Part shown: positions 20,630 through 28,359 of the stretch, one piece after another | Layout of the letters: each line of letters opens with the position of its first letter | Numbering within the stretch: position 1 is the stretch's first letter | Assembly (NCBI GenBank): GCA_958431945.1 | Contig: CAUASQ010000004.1 | Span: forward strand, 1-30,368 | Source: an uncultured Collinsella sp. | Lineage (GTDB): Bacteria; Actinomycetota; Coriobacteriia; Coriobacteriales; Coriobacteriaceae | DNA: 30,368 nt | Direction: 5' to 3' | The notes under the pieces: generated by a model | The model's database searches: none | Told to the model about the DNA's origin: nothing | What the model saw: the letters and a program-made list of their open reading frames with translations, nothing else | Program-made: the position numbers and the translations under genes

Positions 20630-20661
20630 AAGGCCGCCCCGGTTACCCAGGGCGGCCTTTT
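20630..20661. terminator. Bidirectional terminator between nuclease and EF-G-like genes
   Basis: 10-bp stem AAGGCCGCCC / GGGCGGCCTT with TTTT on the plus side, between convergent genes. Confidence 0.82.
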
Positions 20662-20694
20662 CGTCAGCACCTACACTGCAGGCAAGGCCCCACG

Positions 20695-22770
20695 CTACTT
20701 GGCGCGGCCCTCCTCATAGCGCTCGACCAGCTTGGCCTGAACGTCATAAGGCACCTGCTCATAGCCTGCGGACTTCATGGTAAAGTCGCCCGTGCCGCGC
20801 GTGATGGAGCGCAGGCGCGTCGAATAATCCGTCAGCTCGGCCAGCGGCGCCTGGGCAATGACCACGGTATCGCCGCGCTCATCGGTCTCCATGCCCGTCA
20901 CGCGACCGCGCGAGGCCGAGATGTCACCCATCACGGCGCCGGCGTAGCTCTCGGGGATAGTCACCGTGATTTCCTCGATGGGCTCCAGCACCACTGGGTC
21001 GGCATCGGCACATGCCTTGCGCAGACCGATGCGAGCCGCCGCGCGGAACGCCATCTCGTTGGAGTCGACGCTGTGATACGAGCCGTCATACACCGCGACG
21101 CGAATGCCCGTGAGCGGATAGCCGGCGATAATGCCGTCCTTCATGGTCTCCTGGACACCCTTGTCCACGGCGGGGATAAGCGAGCGCGGGATGCGGCCGC
21201 CCACGACCTCGTCCGCAAACTCATAGCCTTCGCTCGTGCCGTCGGGCCCAATGAGCGGCTCAACACGCAGCCAGCAGTCGCCGTACTGACCGGCGCCGCC
21301 AGTCTGCTTCTTGTGGCGACCCTGGGCGCTTGCCGTGCGGCGGATGGTCTCGCGATACGGAATACGGATCGGAACGCTCTTTGCCACAACCTTGGTACGG
21401 TCCTCAAGGCGATTGAGCAGCACCGAAACCTGCGCCTCGCCCACCGCCGAGATAATGGTCTGCCCGGTCTCCTCGTCGCGGTCGATGCTCATGGTCGGAT
21501 CGGCCTTGCAGGCCTTCTCGATAAACGTATAGAGCTTTTCCTCGTCCCCGCGATTCTCGGCCTCGATGGCGATGCGGTACTGAGAGTTGGGGAACTTAAA
21601 CGCCGCAGCCTCTACCTTACCGGTAATGGAGAGCGTATCGCCCGTCTCGGCCGCCAGCTTGGGCGCCACGATGATGTCGCCGGCATAGGCGTGACCGACC
21701 TCGGTCATGTCGCGACCGCACATCACATACAGGTGAGCCAGACGATCGCTCTTGCGGGTACGCGCGTTGATCAGCTCAAGACCCGGCTCAAGCGTACCCG
21801 TCAGCACCTTGATAAAGCTGATGCGACCCTGCTGCGGATCGGCCAGGGTCTTAAACACAAAGGCCACCGGGCGGTCATCGTCACTCGAGATCTTGAGCGA
21901 ATCGCCGTCGATAAGCGGCATCTCGCCGTAGTCGGTCGGCGCCGGGAAGTACGTCGCGATGTCGTCCATCAGCGAGTTGACGCCCTGCTCCTTAATGCAA
22001 TCGCCCGCAAAGACCGGCACAAAGATGCGCTCGGCAATCGCCTTCGACAGCAAGCCCTCAAGCTCCTCCTGCGTCAGCGTCTCCTCGCCTTCCAGGTACT
22101 TCATCATCAGCTCATCGTCGGCCTCGGCCACCAGCTCGCACAGATGGTCGTGGGCTTCCTCGGCCTGGGCGCGATACTCCTCGGGAATCTCCGACTCAAC
22201 GGCTTCGGTGCCGTTGCAATGGCGCGCCTTCATGCGTACCAGGTCGATGATGCCGTCAAAGTCCTCGCCCTCGCCCCAGGGAAGGGTCACGGCGCCCAGG
22301 CGTGTGCCAAAGCGCTCCTGCAGCAGCTCCATGGTGGTGTTAAAGCTAGCCTCGGGACGCGACAGGCGGTTCACAAATACCGCACGCGCCAGGCGCAGGT
22401 CCTCGGCGGCATACCAAAGCTTGACAGTCGTCGGCTGTGGGCCGGCCTCGGCGTCGACCACGAACAGAGCCGTCTCGCAGACGCTCATCGCGGCAAAGGC
22501 GTCGCCGATAAAATCGGGGTAGCACGGGGCATCGAGCACATTGATGCGCGCGCCCTTCCAGTCGATCGGCGCGATGGTCGTCGAGATGGAGAATGAACGC
22601 TTGACCTCTTCGGGGTCATAGTCGAGCGTGGGCTTGGTGCCGTCGTGGCCGCCCAGGCGGGCGGTCTTGCCGGAAAGGTGGAGCATGGCCTCGGCGAGTG
22701 AAGTCTTGCCCACCCCGCCTTGGCCTACGAGCACCACGTTCCTTACATTGCCGGTCTTGGGAGCACCCAT
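20695..22770 (-). CDS. EF-G-like translational GTPase paralog
   Basis: 691 aa from the ATG at 22770, preceded by AAGGAGGT; longer readings begin with TTG and lack support. The overall EF-G layout is complete: G domain (1-280), domain II (PVAFVFKTLADPQQGRISFIKVLTG), III, IV (SAQGRHKKQTGGAGQYGDCWL, RIPRSLIPAVDKGVQETM) and V (EEITVTIPESYAGAVMGDIS then ASRGRVTGMETD). G1 is intact (GQGGVGKT, 16-23), but G3 reads DAPCYPDF (80-87; EF-G has DTPGHVDF) and G4 reads NRLSR (134-138; EF-G has NKMDR). The catalytic His and the guanine-specifying Asp are thus replaced. It is a paralog, not the housekeeping EF-G; mycobacterial EF-G2 is a known second copy without ribosome-dependent GTPase activity. Confidence 0.9.
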   Translation of the reverse strand: MGAPKTGNVRNVVLVGQGGVGKTSLAEAMLHLSGKTARLGGHDGTKPTLDYDPEEVKRSFSISTTIAPIDWKGARINVLDAPCYPDFIGDAFAAMSVCETALFVVDAEAGPQPTTVKLWYAAEDLRLARAVFVNRLSRPEASFNTTMELLQERFGTRLGAVTLPWGEGEDFDGIIDLVRMKARHCNGTEAVESEIPEEYRAQAEEAHDHLCELVAEADDELMMKYLEGEETLTQEELEGLLSKAIAERIFVPVFAGDCIKEQGVNSLMDDIATYFPAPTDYGEMPLIDGDSLKISSDDDRPVAFVFKTLADPQQGRISFIKVLTGTLEPGLELINARTRKSDRLAHLYVMCGRDMTEVGHAYAGDIIVAPKLAAETGDTLSITGKVEAAAFKFPNSQYRIAIEAENRGDEEKLYTFIEKACKADPTMSIDRDEETGQTIISAVGEAQVSVLLNRLEDRTKVVAKSVPIRIPYRETIRRTASAQGRHKKQTGGAGQYGDCWLRVEPLIGPDGTSEGYEFADEVVGGRIPRSLIPAVDKGVQETMKDGIIAGYPLTGIRVAVYDGSYHSVDSNEMAFRAAARIGLRKACADADPVVLEPIEEITVTIPESYAGAVMGDISASRGRVTGMETDERGDTVVIAQAPLAELTDYSTRLRSITRGTGDFTMKSAGYEQVPYDVQAKLVERYEEGRAK

Positions 22771-22944
22771 GATGACCTCCTTGCAGGGCCGCGCGCAATG
22801 CGCGATGCCAACGGGGAGAGTTCGCGGTCGGTGCCATCCCGGGAGCAGCATGGTCGGCAACCGAGCCGACTCACCCTCCAAATGTCCTATGCCACCACCC
22901 TACCCTCACGGGCGGCCGTCCATGCATACCTTTCGGCGCACGTA

Positions 22945-22973
22945 TGAATACAGGCGGCGAGAGGAAGAGACAA
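22945..22973 (-). promoter_or_regulatory. Possible promoter of the EF-G-like gene
   Basis: TTGTCT (22973-22968) and TATTCA (22950-22945) on the minus strand with a 17-bp spacer, about 175 bp before the ATG. Both boxes are imperfect. Confidence 0.3.
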
Positions 22974-23010
22974 GCTTGTGAGACGATTATTGAACCCCGT
23001 CGATGCAAAC

Positions 23011-23047
23011 AAAAAGCCGCCACAGACCGTAAGACCTGCGGCGGCTT
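23011..23047 (-). terminator. Terminator of the amino acid ABC operon
   Basis: Stem GCCGCC / GGCGGC extended inward by further pairing (CAGGTC/GGTCTG), followed on the minus strand by five U residues, 34 bp after the ATPase stop. Confidence 0.85.
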
Positions 23048-23080
23048 CGCCTCAATTAATAGTTGAGTAAATACCTGAGC

Positions 23081-23845
23081 CTATCCCTCGATACGGCTCA
23101 AGAACTCACGGGTGCGCTGCTCGCGTGGATGGTCGATGACCTGCTCGGCCGGACCCTCCTCGACAATACGACCGCCGCCCATAAAGACCACGCGGTCGGC
23201 AACATCGCGCGCAAACTGCATTGCATGGGTCACGATCACCATCGTCATATTCTGCGCGGCAAGGTCTTTAATGACACGCAGCACCTCGGCCGTCAGCTCG
23301 GGATCGAGTGCCGAGGTCGGCTCGTCAAAGAATAAGATTTCCGGATCGAGCGCCAGGGCGCGGGCAATACTCACGCGCTGCTGCTGACCGCCCGAAAGCT
23401 CACACGGCACCTTGTTCTCGTTGCCCGTCAGCCCCATTTGCGCAATCAGCTCGTGAGCGCGGGCTTCCGCCTGCTCGCGCGGACGCTTAAGCACACGAAT
23501 CGGCGCATCGATGATGTTTTTCATCACGGTATAGTGCGGGAACAGGTTGTAATTTTGGAACACCAGGCCGAATCGCGAGCGTGCCCGCTTGGGCACGTCG
23601 CCTTTCGCATATACCGCACCCAACCCCGCGTCCGTCGCAACGGCAAGGTCACCAAACGAGAGCGAGCCTCCGTCGAGTGTCTCGAGCAGCGTGGCACACC
23701 GTAGCAGCGTGGACTTGCCGCCACCCGAAGGCCCGATAATCGCCACGACCTCGCCACGCTTTACCTCAAGCGAGATATCCTTGAGCACCTCATTGCCGCC
23801 AAACGCCTTGCGCGCGCTTTCGATTTTCATCACTAAGTTAGTCAT
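23081..23845 (-). CDS. Polar amino acid ABC transporter ATPase
   Basis: 254 aa from the ATG at 23845, which lies inside the end of the permease gene (ATGACTAA overlap of eight bases). Walker A GPSGGGKST, Q-loop FQNYNLFPHYTVMKNI, signature LSGGQQQRVSIARAL, Walker B ILFFDEPTSALDPE and the switch His (VTHAMQFARDVADRV) are all intact; the FQNYNLFPH Q-loop is characteristic of the GlnQ/HisP polar amino acid group. It powers import with the permease and binding protein encoded upstream. A short insertion at about residues 70-85 (VATDAGLGAVYAKGDVPKRAR) is slightly longer than in GlnQ. Confidence 0.93.
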   Translation of the reverse strand: MTNLVMKIESARKAFGGNEVLKDISLEVKRGEVVAIIGPSGGGKSTLLRCATLLETLDGGSLSFGDLAVATDAGLGAVYAKGDVPKRARSRFGLVFQNYNLFPHYTVMKNIIDAPIRVLKRPREQAEARAHELIAQMGLTGNENKVPCELSGGQQQRVSIARALALDPEILFFDEPTSALDPELTAEVLRVIKDLAAQNMTMVIVTHAMQFARDVADRVVFMGGGRIVEEGPAEQVIDHPREQRTREFLSRIEG

Positions 23846-24491
23846 GATAATAGTCCAGCTTCTTTTCGGCAGCGCCCAACAGCATCTCGACCACAAAGTT
23901 AAAGACCCAGTAGATCAGCGCCGCAATCGCAAACGGCACCATGCTCACTTGCGAGGCGACCAGCGCCTTGGCCGTCGAGAACATCTCCCCCACGCCAATG
24001 GCAAACGCCAGCGACGTGTCTTTGACCAGCGTGATGATCTCGTTGCCCATCGCCGGCAGAATGCGCTTGGCGACCTGGGGCATCACGATATACAGAAACG
24101 TCTGCATGCGCGAGTAGCCCAGCACCTCGGCTGCCTCGTATTGACCGCGCGGAATGGACTGCAGGCCCGAGCGATAGATTTCGGCAAAGTAGCCGGCGTA
24201 GTTGATGATGAATGCCACAACGCACGCCGTCCACTTGGAATCGGGCGTGAGCGAGATACCGAACACGTAGTACGGGGCAAAGTAGATGGCAAACATCTGT
24301 AGCATGAGCGGCGTGCCGCGCATCACCGAAATGTAGATACGCGCAATCCATCGTAGCGGCGCAATTTTGCTCATGCGCATAAACGCCACGGGGATTCCCA
24401 GCGGAATCGACCCCAGCAGCGTCAGCACAAACAACTGCAAACTGACCAAGAAGCCCTGGCCAAGCATCTGCATCATGACCTGAATGGACAA
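23838..24491 (-). CDS. Polar amino acid ABC transporter permease
   Basis: About 217 aa from a TTG at 24491 with a GAGAG site upstream; an ATG at 24476 is the other reasonable start, giving 212 aa. HisM/GlnP family: GFLVSLQLFVLTLLGSIPLGI opens the first helices, YISVMRGTPLMLQMF is the conserved RGTP segment, and the EAA loop is YEAAEVLGYSRMQTFLYIVMPQ (about residues 125-147), which contacts the ATPase. About five membrane helices. It lies between the binding protein gene (upstream, 150 bp gap) and the ATPase gene (downstream, overlapping). Confidence 0.92.
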   Translation of the reverse strand: MSIQVMMQMLGQGFLVSLQLFVLTLLGSIPLGIPVAFMRMSKIAPLRWIARIYISVMRGTPLMLQMFAIYFAPYYVFGISLTPDSKWTACVVAFIINYAGYFAEIYRSGLQSIPRGQYEAAEVLGYSRMQTFLYIVMPQVAKRILPAMGNEIITLVKDTSLAFAIGVGEMFSTAKALVASQVSMVPFAIAALIYWVFNFVVEMLLGAAEKKLDYYHD

Positions 24492-24641
24492 CCTAAGCTC
24501 TCTTTCGCGACAACAGAACAGTAAACCCAATGCTAAAGCGAGTTTTCCAGGTGCTCGAGTTTGCCGTGAAAGAGGAGCGCCGCGTACTAAATGTACGCAA
24601 GCGACGGTTTGAACGGCAAAATCGGGTGCCTGGGAAAGCCG

Positions 24642-25502
24642 CTATTTCAGAACCCAGTTGTCGAAGGAAAGACCGTAATCTGCATATTTATCGCACAGGT
24701 CCTTGACCGTACCGTCCTCATAGAGCGCCTTGAGCGACTCGGTCACGGCGTCGGCCGACTTGGTGTCGCCCTTCTTAAAGCCGACGGCGTAGTGCTCGCT
24801 GGACAGCGGCTCATCAAGCTGCGTATAGGCATCGGGCTTGGCGGCAAGCTGATACTGGGCAATCGAAAGGTCGCAAGCCACGGCATCGACCGCGCCGCTC
24901 TCGAGCTGCATAAAGGCCGTATTGTACTCGCCGATCGTGTCGAGCGTGGCAAACGTCGCCGCCAGATCCTTCTGGTCGCCCTCGAGCACATCCTGCGCAG
25001 CGGAATCGGTCTGGGTAATCACGGTCTTTCCAGCAAGATCGTCCCAGCTCTTGATGCCCGCATCCTTCTTTACCACCAGCACCTGCTCGTTGAGCATATA
25101 CGGCTCGGAGAACGTGTAATCGTCCTCGCGGCCCTCCATGGTAAAGCCGTTCCAGATGCAGTTGATGGCGCCCGAGTTGAGCAGCGTATCCTTGGCGTCC
25201 CAGTCGATGGCCTCGTATTTGATCTCCCAGCCCTGCTTATCGGCAACAGCCTTGGCCAGATCGAGATCAAAGCCGGTGTACTCGCCATCGTCGCCCACAA
25301 AGCCGTACGGAGGATAGGACTTATCAAAGCCCACCACGAGCTTCTTGGACTCCGCAGCGCCCTTCACATCCTTGGCCGCGGCAGAGCCAGCAGCGGAGCC
25401 CTTGCCGGCACCACCGCCGCAGCCGACAAGACCAAGGCCAAGCACCGTGGCGAGCGAGCCGGCTAGACCAACAAACTGACGACGAGACATATCGGTATTC
25501 AT
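24642..25502 (-). CDS. Amino acid ABC transporter substrate-binding lipoprotein
   Basis: 286 aa from the ATG at 25502 (AAGGGGG upstream). The N-terminus MNTDMSRRQFVGLAGSLATV carries both a twin-arginine motif (Arg7-Arg8) and a lipobox ending at Cys28 (GLGLVGCGGG), so it is exported, perhaps folded by Tat, and anchored as a lipoprotein. A Gly/Ala/Ser linker follows. The SBP_bac_3 fold starts KKLVVGFDKSYPPYGFVGDD, with GFDLDLAKAVADKQG and AINCIWNGFTMEGREDDYTFSEPY as ligand-facing segments. Members bind polar amino acids such as glutamine, cystine or arginine; the exact ligand is uncertain. The gene begins a three-gene operon with its own promoter. Confidence 0.92.
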   Translation of the reverse strand: MNTDMSRRQFVGLAGSLATVLGLGLVGCGGGAGKGSAAGSAAAKDVKGAAESKKLVVGFDKSYPPYGFVGDDGEYTGFDLDLAKAVADKQGWEIKYEAIDWDAKDTLLNSGAINCIWNGFTMEGREDDYTFSEPYMLNEQVLVVKKDAGIKSWDDLAGKTVITQTDSAAQDVLEGDQKDLAATFATLDTIGEYNTAFMQLESGAVDAVACDLSIAQYQLAAKPDAYTQLDEPLSSEHYAVGFKKGDTKSADAVTESLKALYEDGTVKDLCDKYADYGLSFDNWVLK

Positions 25503-25558
25503 GGTATTCCCCCTTGGTGGCACTTTAGTTAAGTAAAGTGAGTCATGTAACGTTCAGA

Positions 25559-25587
25559 ATCATACACTTTAGCGTGGTAGAGCACAA
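25559..25587 (-). promoter_or_regulatory. Promoter of the amino acid ABC operon
   Basis: TTGTGC (25587-25582) and TATGAT (25564-25559) on the minus strand, 17 bp apart, about 60 bp before the binding-protein ATG. Confidence 0.6.
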
Positions 25588-25706
25588 GGCGAGTTTGCCC
25601 GCCGCGTGAGGGGTGTGGGGGTTAAGTTTCCTGCTCTACAGTCCTGCGCAAGACGGAAAGCACATTAAGTGCTTTCCTTTGCGTGCGGAACTCGCGATAA
25701 ACTTAA
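25577..25706. other. Highly structured intergenic segment, possible small RNA
   Basis: Four complementary pairs fall in 130 bp: GTAGAGCA (25577-25584) with TGCTCTAC (25632-25639); GCGAGTT (25589-25595) with AACTCGC (25689-25695); TTAAGTTT (25622-25629) with AAACTTAA (25699-25706); and the perfect hairpin GGAAAGCAC-attaa-GTGCTTTCC (25655-25677), extended by GCGCAA/TTGCGT. The second and third pairs cross, so they form a pseudoknot or alternatives. The segment lies between divergent genes, at and upstream of the ABC promoter. No known RNA family is recognised. The remaining stretch to 25845 shows only a TACAAT (25802-25807) that may be a -10 for the methyltransferase gene. Confidence 0.4.
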
Positions 25707-25845
25707 TTACGCGCCGCTCCCAGCCCACGCCGGGCAAATATCGTTGGACTTATCACTGACATGAAATGGGCGCTTGCATATCGTCTGCTAGCTTGGCACG
25801 GTACAATGCTTGCAGCTTTTAATTCATGAATTAGTGGGGTTATTG

Positions 25846-27294
25846 ATGGCAGAATCTCGTGCGGAGCGTAAGGCTCGTCGTGCTTTGATCAAGGCGGCTG
25901 AGGGGTCGGAGGAGAGAAAATCTTCTAAGAAATCCAAGTCGTCTCAGGACGCAAAGGGTAAGTCGGCCAAGGGCAAGGCTAAGGCCAAGCGTCCCGGCTC
26001 TCGTCGGAACGAGGATAAGGCATCTCAGACTCGCTCCAAGCGCTCGCATAAAGATCGGGTTTCGTCTGCGCGTAAGGCTATGGACCCCAAGTCTCCCTGT
26101 TCGATCATGAAAGCTTGCGGTGGGTGTACGGCGCTCAATCGTCCTTATAAGAAGCAGCTCGCCGCCAAGCAGGCTGCTATGGAGGAGCTTTTTGCTGCTC
26201 TTTGCGAGCGCGAGGGCATTAGCGTCGACCCCATTCGCGGTATGGGCGTCACTCTGGGCGACCCGGGTAAATATCCTGCGCCGCGTGGCTTTCGTCATAA
26301 GGCTGCCACTCCCTTTGCTCCCGGTAAGGAGGGCGCCGTCCGTTGCGGTTTCTTTGAGCGCGGCACGCACAAGATCGTTGCCGTACCCGAATGCCCCGTC
26401 GAGGCACCGGGCGCCCGTCAGATTCTCAACGGCATCGCACGCGAAGCTGAGCGGCTGCATATTCCCGCCTTTAATGAGGACAAGCATCTTGGTTTGCTTC
26501 GCTATGCCGTCGTCCGCTGCGGTTGGCGTACCGACCAGGCCATGGTCACGCTCGTGACCGCTCAGCGCGACTTGCCGCATGCGCAGGAGTTCTTTGAGGC
26601 TGTCGCCGCACTCAATCCGCGCATCGTCACCGTCGCCCAAAACATCAACGGACGTCCCGGCAACACCATCCTCGGTGAGGAAACCCGCATTGTATATGGC
26701 GCCGAGTGCATGCGCGACCAGCTGCTCGACTGCGAGTTCGATATCTCCCCCACCGCGTTCTACCAGACCAACCCGCAGCAGACCGAGCTGCTCTATCAGC
26801 TCGCGATTGACGGCATGGACCTGCAGCAGGGCGACGTACTCATGGATGCCTATTGCGGTAGTGGAACTATCGGCCTGTGCGCAGCCAAAGCCGCCCAGGA
26901 CAAGGGCGTCGGTATTATGCTGCTTGGCGTGGAGCGCAACCACGCCGGCATTGCCGACGCACGTCGTAATGCCGAGCTCAACGGCCTCACCCGCAGCGCT
27001 TGGTTTATGGCCGACGATGCCACCGACTACATCCTAGATGCCGCCGACAACAACGAGCGCGTCGATGTCCTTTCCATCGATCCGCCGCGCGCCGGCTCTA
27101 CCCCCGAGTTCCTCGAAGCTGCCTGCGCGCTTAAGCCGCGCCGCATCACCTATATCAGCTGCAACCCCGTGACTCAAGAGCGCGACCTGCATCAGCTCCT
27201 CGACGGAGGCTATCTCCTGCTCAAGATCACGCCCGTCGACATGTTTCCTCACACCGACCACACCGAAACCGTAGCGGTCCTCGAACGCCGCTAA
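25846..27294 (+). CDS. rlmD: RlmD/RumA-type 23S rRNA (uracil-C5)-methyltransferase
   Basis: 482 aa from the ATG at 25846. It transfers a methyl group from SAM to a uracil C5 in 23S rRNA (U1939 in E. coli). Residues 1-75 are a Lys/Arg/Ser/Ala-rich extension, probably RNA-binding, instead of the usual TRAM domain. Cys85-x5-Cys91-x2-Cys94 plus the Cys of VPECPVEA form the [4Fe-4S] site. The SAM fold has DAYCGSGTIGLCAAKA and ERNHAGIADARRNAELNG; the catalytic region is DPPRAGSTPEFLEA then YISCNPVTQERDL, with the nucleophilic Cys in SCNP. It ends DMFPHTDHTETVAVLERR, the family's C-terminal signature. The first 250 codons use more T-ending codons than the rest. It is alone on its strand. Confidence 0.88.
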   Translation: MAESRAERKARRALIKAAEGSEERKSSKKSKSSQDAKGKSAKGKAKAKRPGSRRNEDKASQTRSKRSHKDRVSSARKAMDPKSPCSIMKACGGCTALNRPYKKQLAAKQAAMEELFAALCEREGISVDPIRGMGVTLGDPGKYPAPRGFRHKAATPFAPGKEGAVRCGFFERGTHKIVAVPECPVEAPGARQILNGIAREAERLHIPAFNEDKHLGLLRYAVVRCGWRTDQAMVTLVTAQRDLPHAQEFFEAVAALNPRIVTVAQNINGRPGNTILGEETRIVYGAECMRDQLLDCEFDISPTAFYQTNPQQTELLYQLAIDGMDLQQGDVLMDAYCGSGTIGLCAAKAAQDKGVGIMLLGVERNHAGIADARRNAELNGLTRSAWFMADDATDYILDAADNNERVDVLSIDPPRAGSTPEFLEAACALKPRRITYISCNPVTQERDLHQLLDGGYLLLKITPVDMFPHTDHTETVAVLERR

Positions 27295-27322
27295 CCAACC
27301 TCAGTAGATTTTTGGGACAAGA

Positions 27323-27352
27323 AAGGGGGCGACCCGTCTGGGCCGCCCCCTT
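27323..27352. terminator. Bidirectional terminator between rlmD and PHP genes
   Basis: 9-bp stem AAGGGGGCG / CGCCCCCTT extended by CCC/GGG, with TTCGCTT on plus and TTTCTTG on minus, between convergent genes. Confidence 0.78.
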
Positions 27353-27372
27353 CGCTTGGTTTATAAATTCCG

Positions 27373-28194
27373 CTACATCCCCTTGCGCAGATCGCACACG
27401 CCGGCTGCCGCCATCTCGCGCAGCAGCGTCTCGCGATCGCGCGTCACGATCAGATCCAACGGGAAGTGAATCTCGTCGAGCATCTTGCGAGCGTAATCGA
27501 GCTTACCAATTGCCATGCCAATGTGCGCATCGGTCGAAACGCCAATGCCCACGCCCAGCTCGGCGCAGCGCTCGGCGATCTTGCGGCATACGGCCCAATG
27601 CTCAGTGTCGACACCGTGTTCAAGACTATGGTTGTTGATCTCAATAATCTTGTGCTTGGCCTTAGCTGCCAACAGCACCTCGTCGATATCGAACGGCACG
27701 CCCGAACGCCCCGTGTGCCCCAGCATGAACACCTTGGGGTGCTCCAGGGCATTGATATACATCTCGGTCGTCTGGGCCAGCGTCGCGCCCTCAGCAATCT
27801 GCGGATTATGCACGCTTGCAACCAAATAATCCAAATTACGCGTAACCAAATCGAACAGCGAATGCTGACGGCTGTACGAATCGCCGGCGATATCAAGCGT
27901 GACAGGAGTGTCCTCGCCAAACAGGCTTCCGTCCAGCGAAACGATATCGGCCTCGGCACCACGCAGCACCAGCACGCCGCTCCAAATGCGCGGCCAGATA
28001 TCCTGGTTGATAAAGAACTGGTAACTGCGCAGGTCATTGGGGCAAGCCGTAACCATAGAGCTCAAATGGTCGGCAGATCCGAGTACCTGCAGACCACGCT
28101 CTGCCGCCCAGTACACATTCTCCTCAATGGTCGAATATGCATGCGCAGAGAACATCGTATGGGTATGAATGTCACAAGAAAGCAGGTAGGGCAT
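27373..28194 (-). CDS. PHP-domain phosphatase (YcdX-like)
   Basis: 273 aa. The PHP metal site is assembled from DIHTHTMFSAHAYSTIEENV (the HxH pair plus a further His, residues 7-27), GSADH (40s), GAEADI (Glu), ASVHNPQ, GHTGRSG and STDAHIG near the C-terminus, all seen in order. That is the complete trinuclear metal set of YcdX-like phosphatases, which hydrolyse phosphate monoesters; substrates are mostly unassigned. AAGGAG precedes the ATG, and a promoter lies 37-68 bp upstream. It follows the aminotransferase gene in the same direction with a 165-bp gap, so it has its own start. Histidinol phosphatase is a less likely alternative because no his genes are nearby. Confidence 0.87.
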   Translation of the reverse strand: MPYLLSCDIHTHTMFSAHAYSTIEENVYWAAERGLQVLGSADHLSSMVTACPNDLRSYQFFINQDIWPRIWSGVLVLRGAEADIVSLDGSLFGEDTPVTLDIAGDSYSRQHSLFDLVTRNLDYLVASVHNPQIAEGATLAQTTEMYINALEHPKVFMLGHTGRSGVPFDIDEVLLAAKAKHKIIEINNHSLEHGVDTEHWAVCRKIAERCAELGVGIGVSTDAHIGMAIGKLDYARKMLDEIHFPLDLIVTRDRETLLREMAAAGVCDLRKGM

Positions 28195-28231
28195 CAGGTC
28201 TCCTTATCTGGCACGGCCGTCGCTTATATTC

Positions 28232-28261
28232 ATTGTACGCATAGCCTTCGATAGTCGTAAA
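28232..28261 (-). promoter_or_regulatory. Promoter of the PHP gene
   Basis: TTTACG (28261-28256) and TACAAT (28237-28232) on the minus strand with an 18-bp spacer, in the gap between the aminotransferase and PHP genes. Confidence 0.45.
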
Positions 28262-28359
28262 ACCACTCCATCCCAAAGACACAACGTCCATGACAACGGG
28301 GGCCGGCTTAACACCAAACCCCGTTTCACGTAAAACATTGTAGGCAGAGCGCTTTACTT

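Noticed and set aside
25577..25706. tRNA, 6S RNA, T-box or SRP RNA in the structured intergenic region
   Set aside because: The conserved loops and arms of those families were not found; only generic complementarity is seen.
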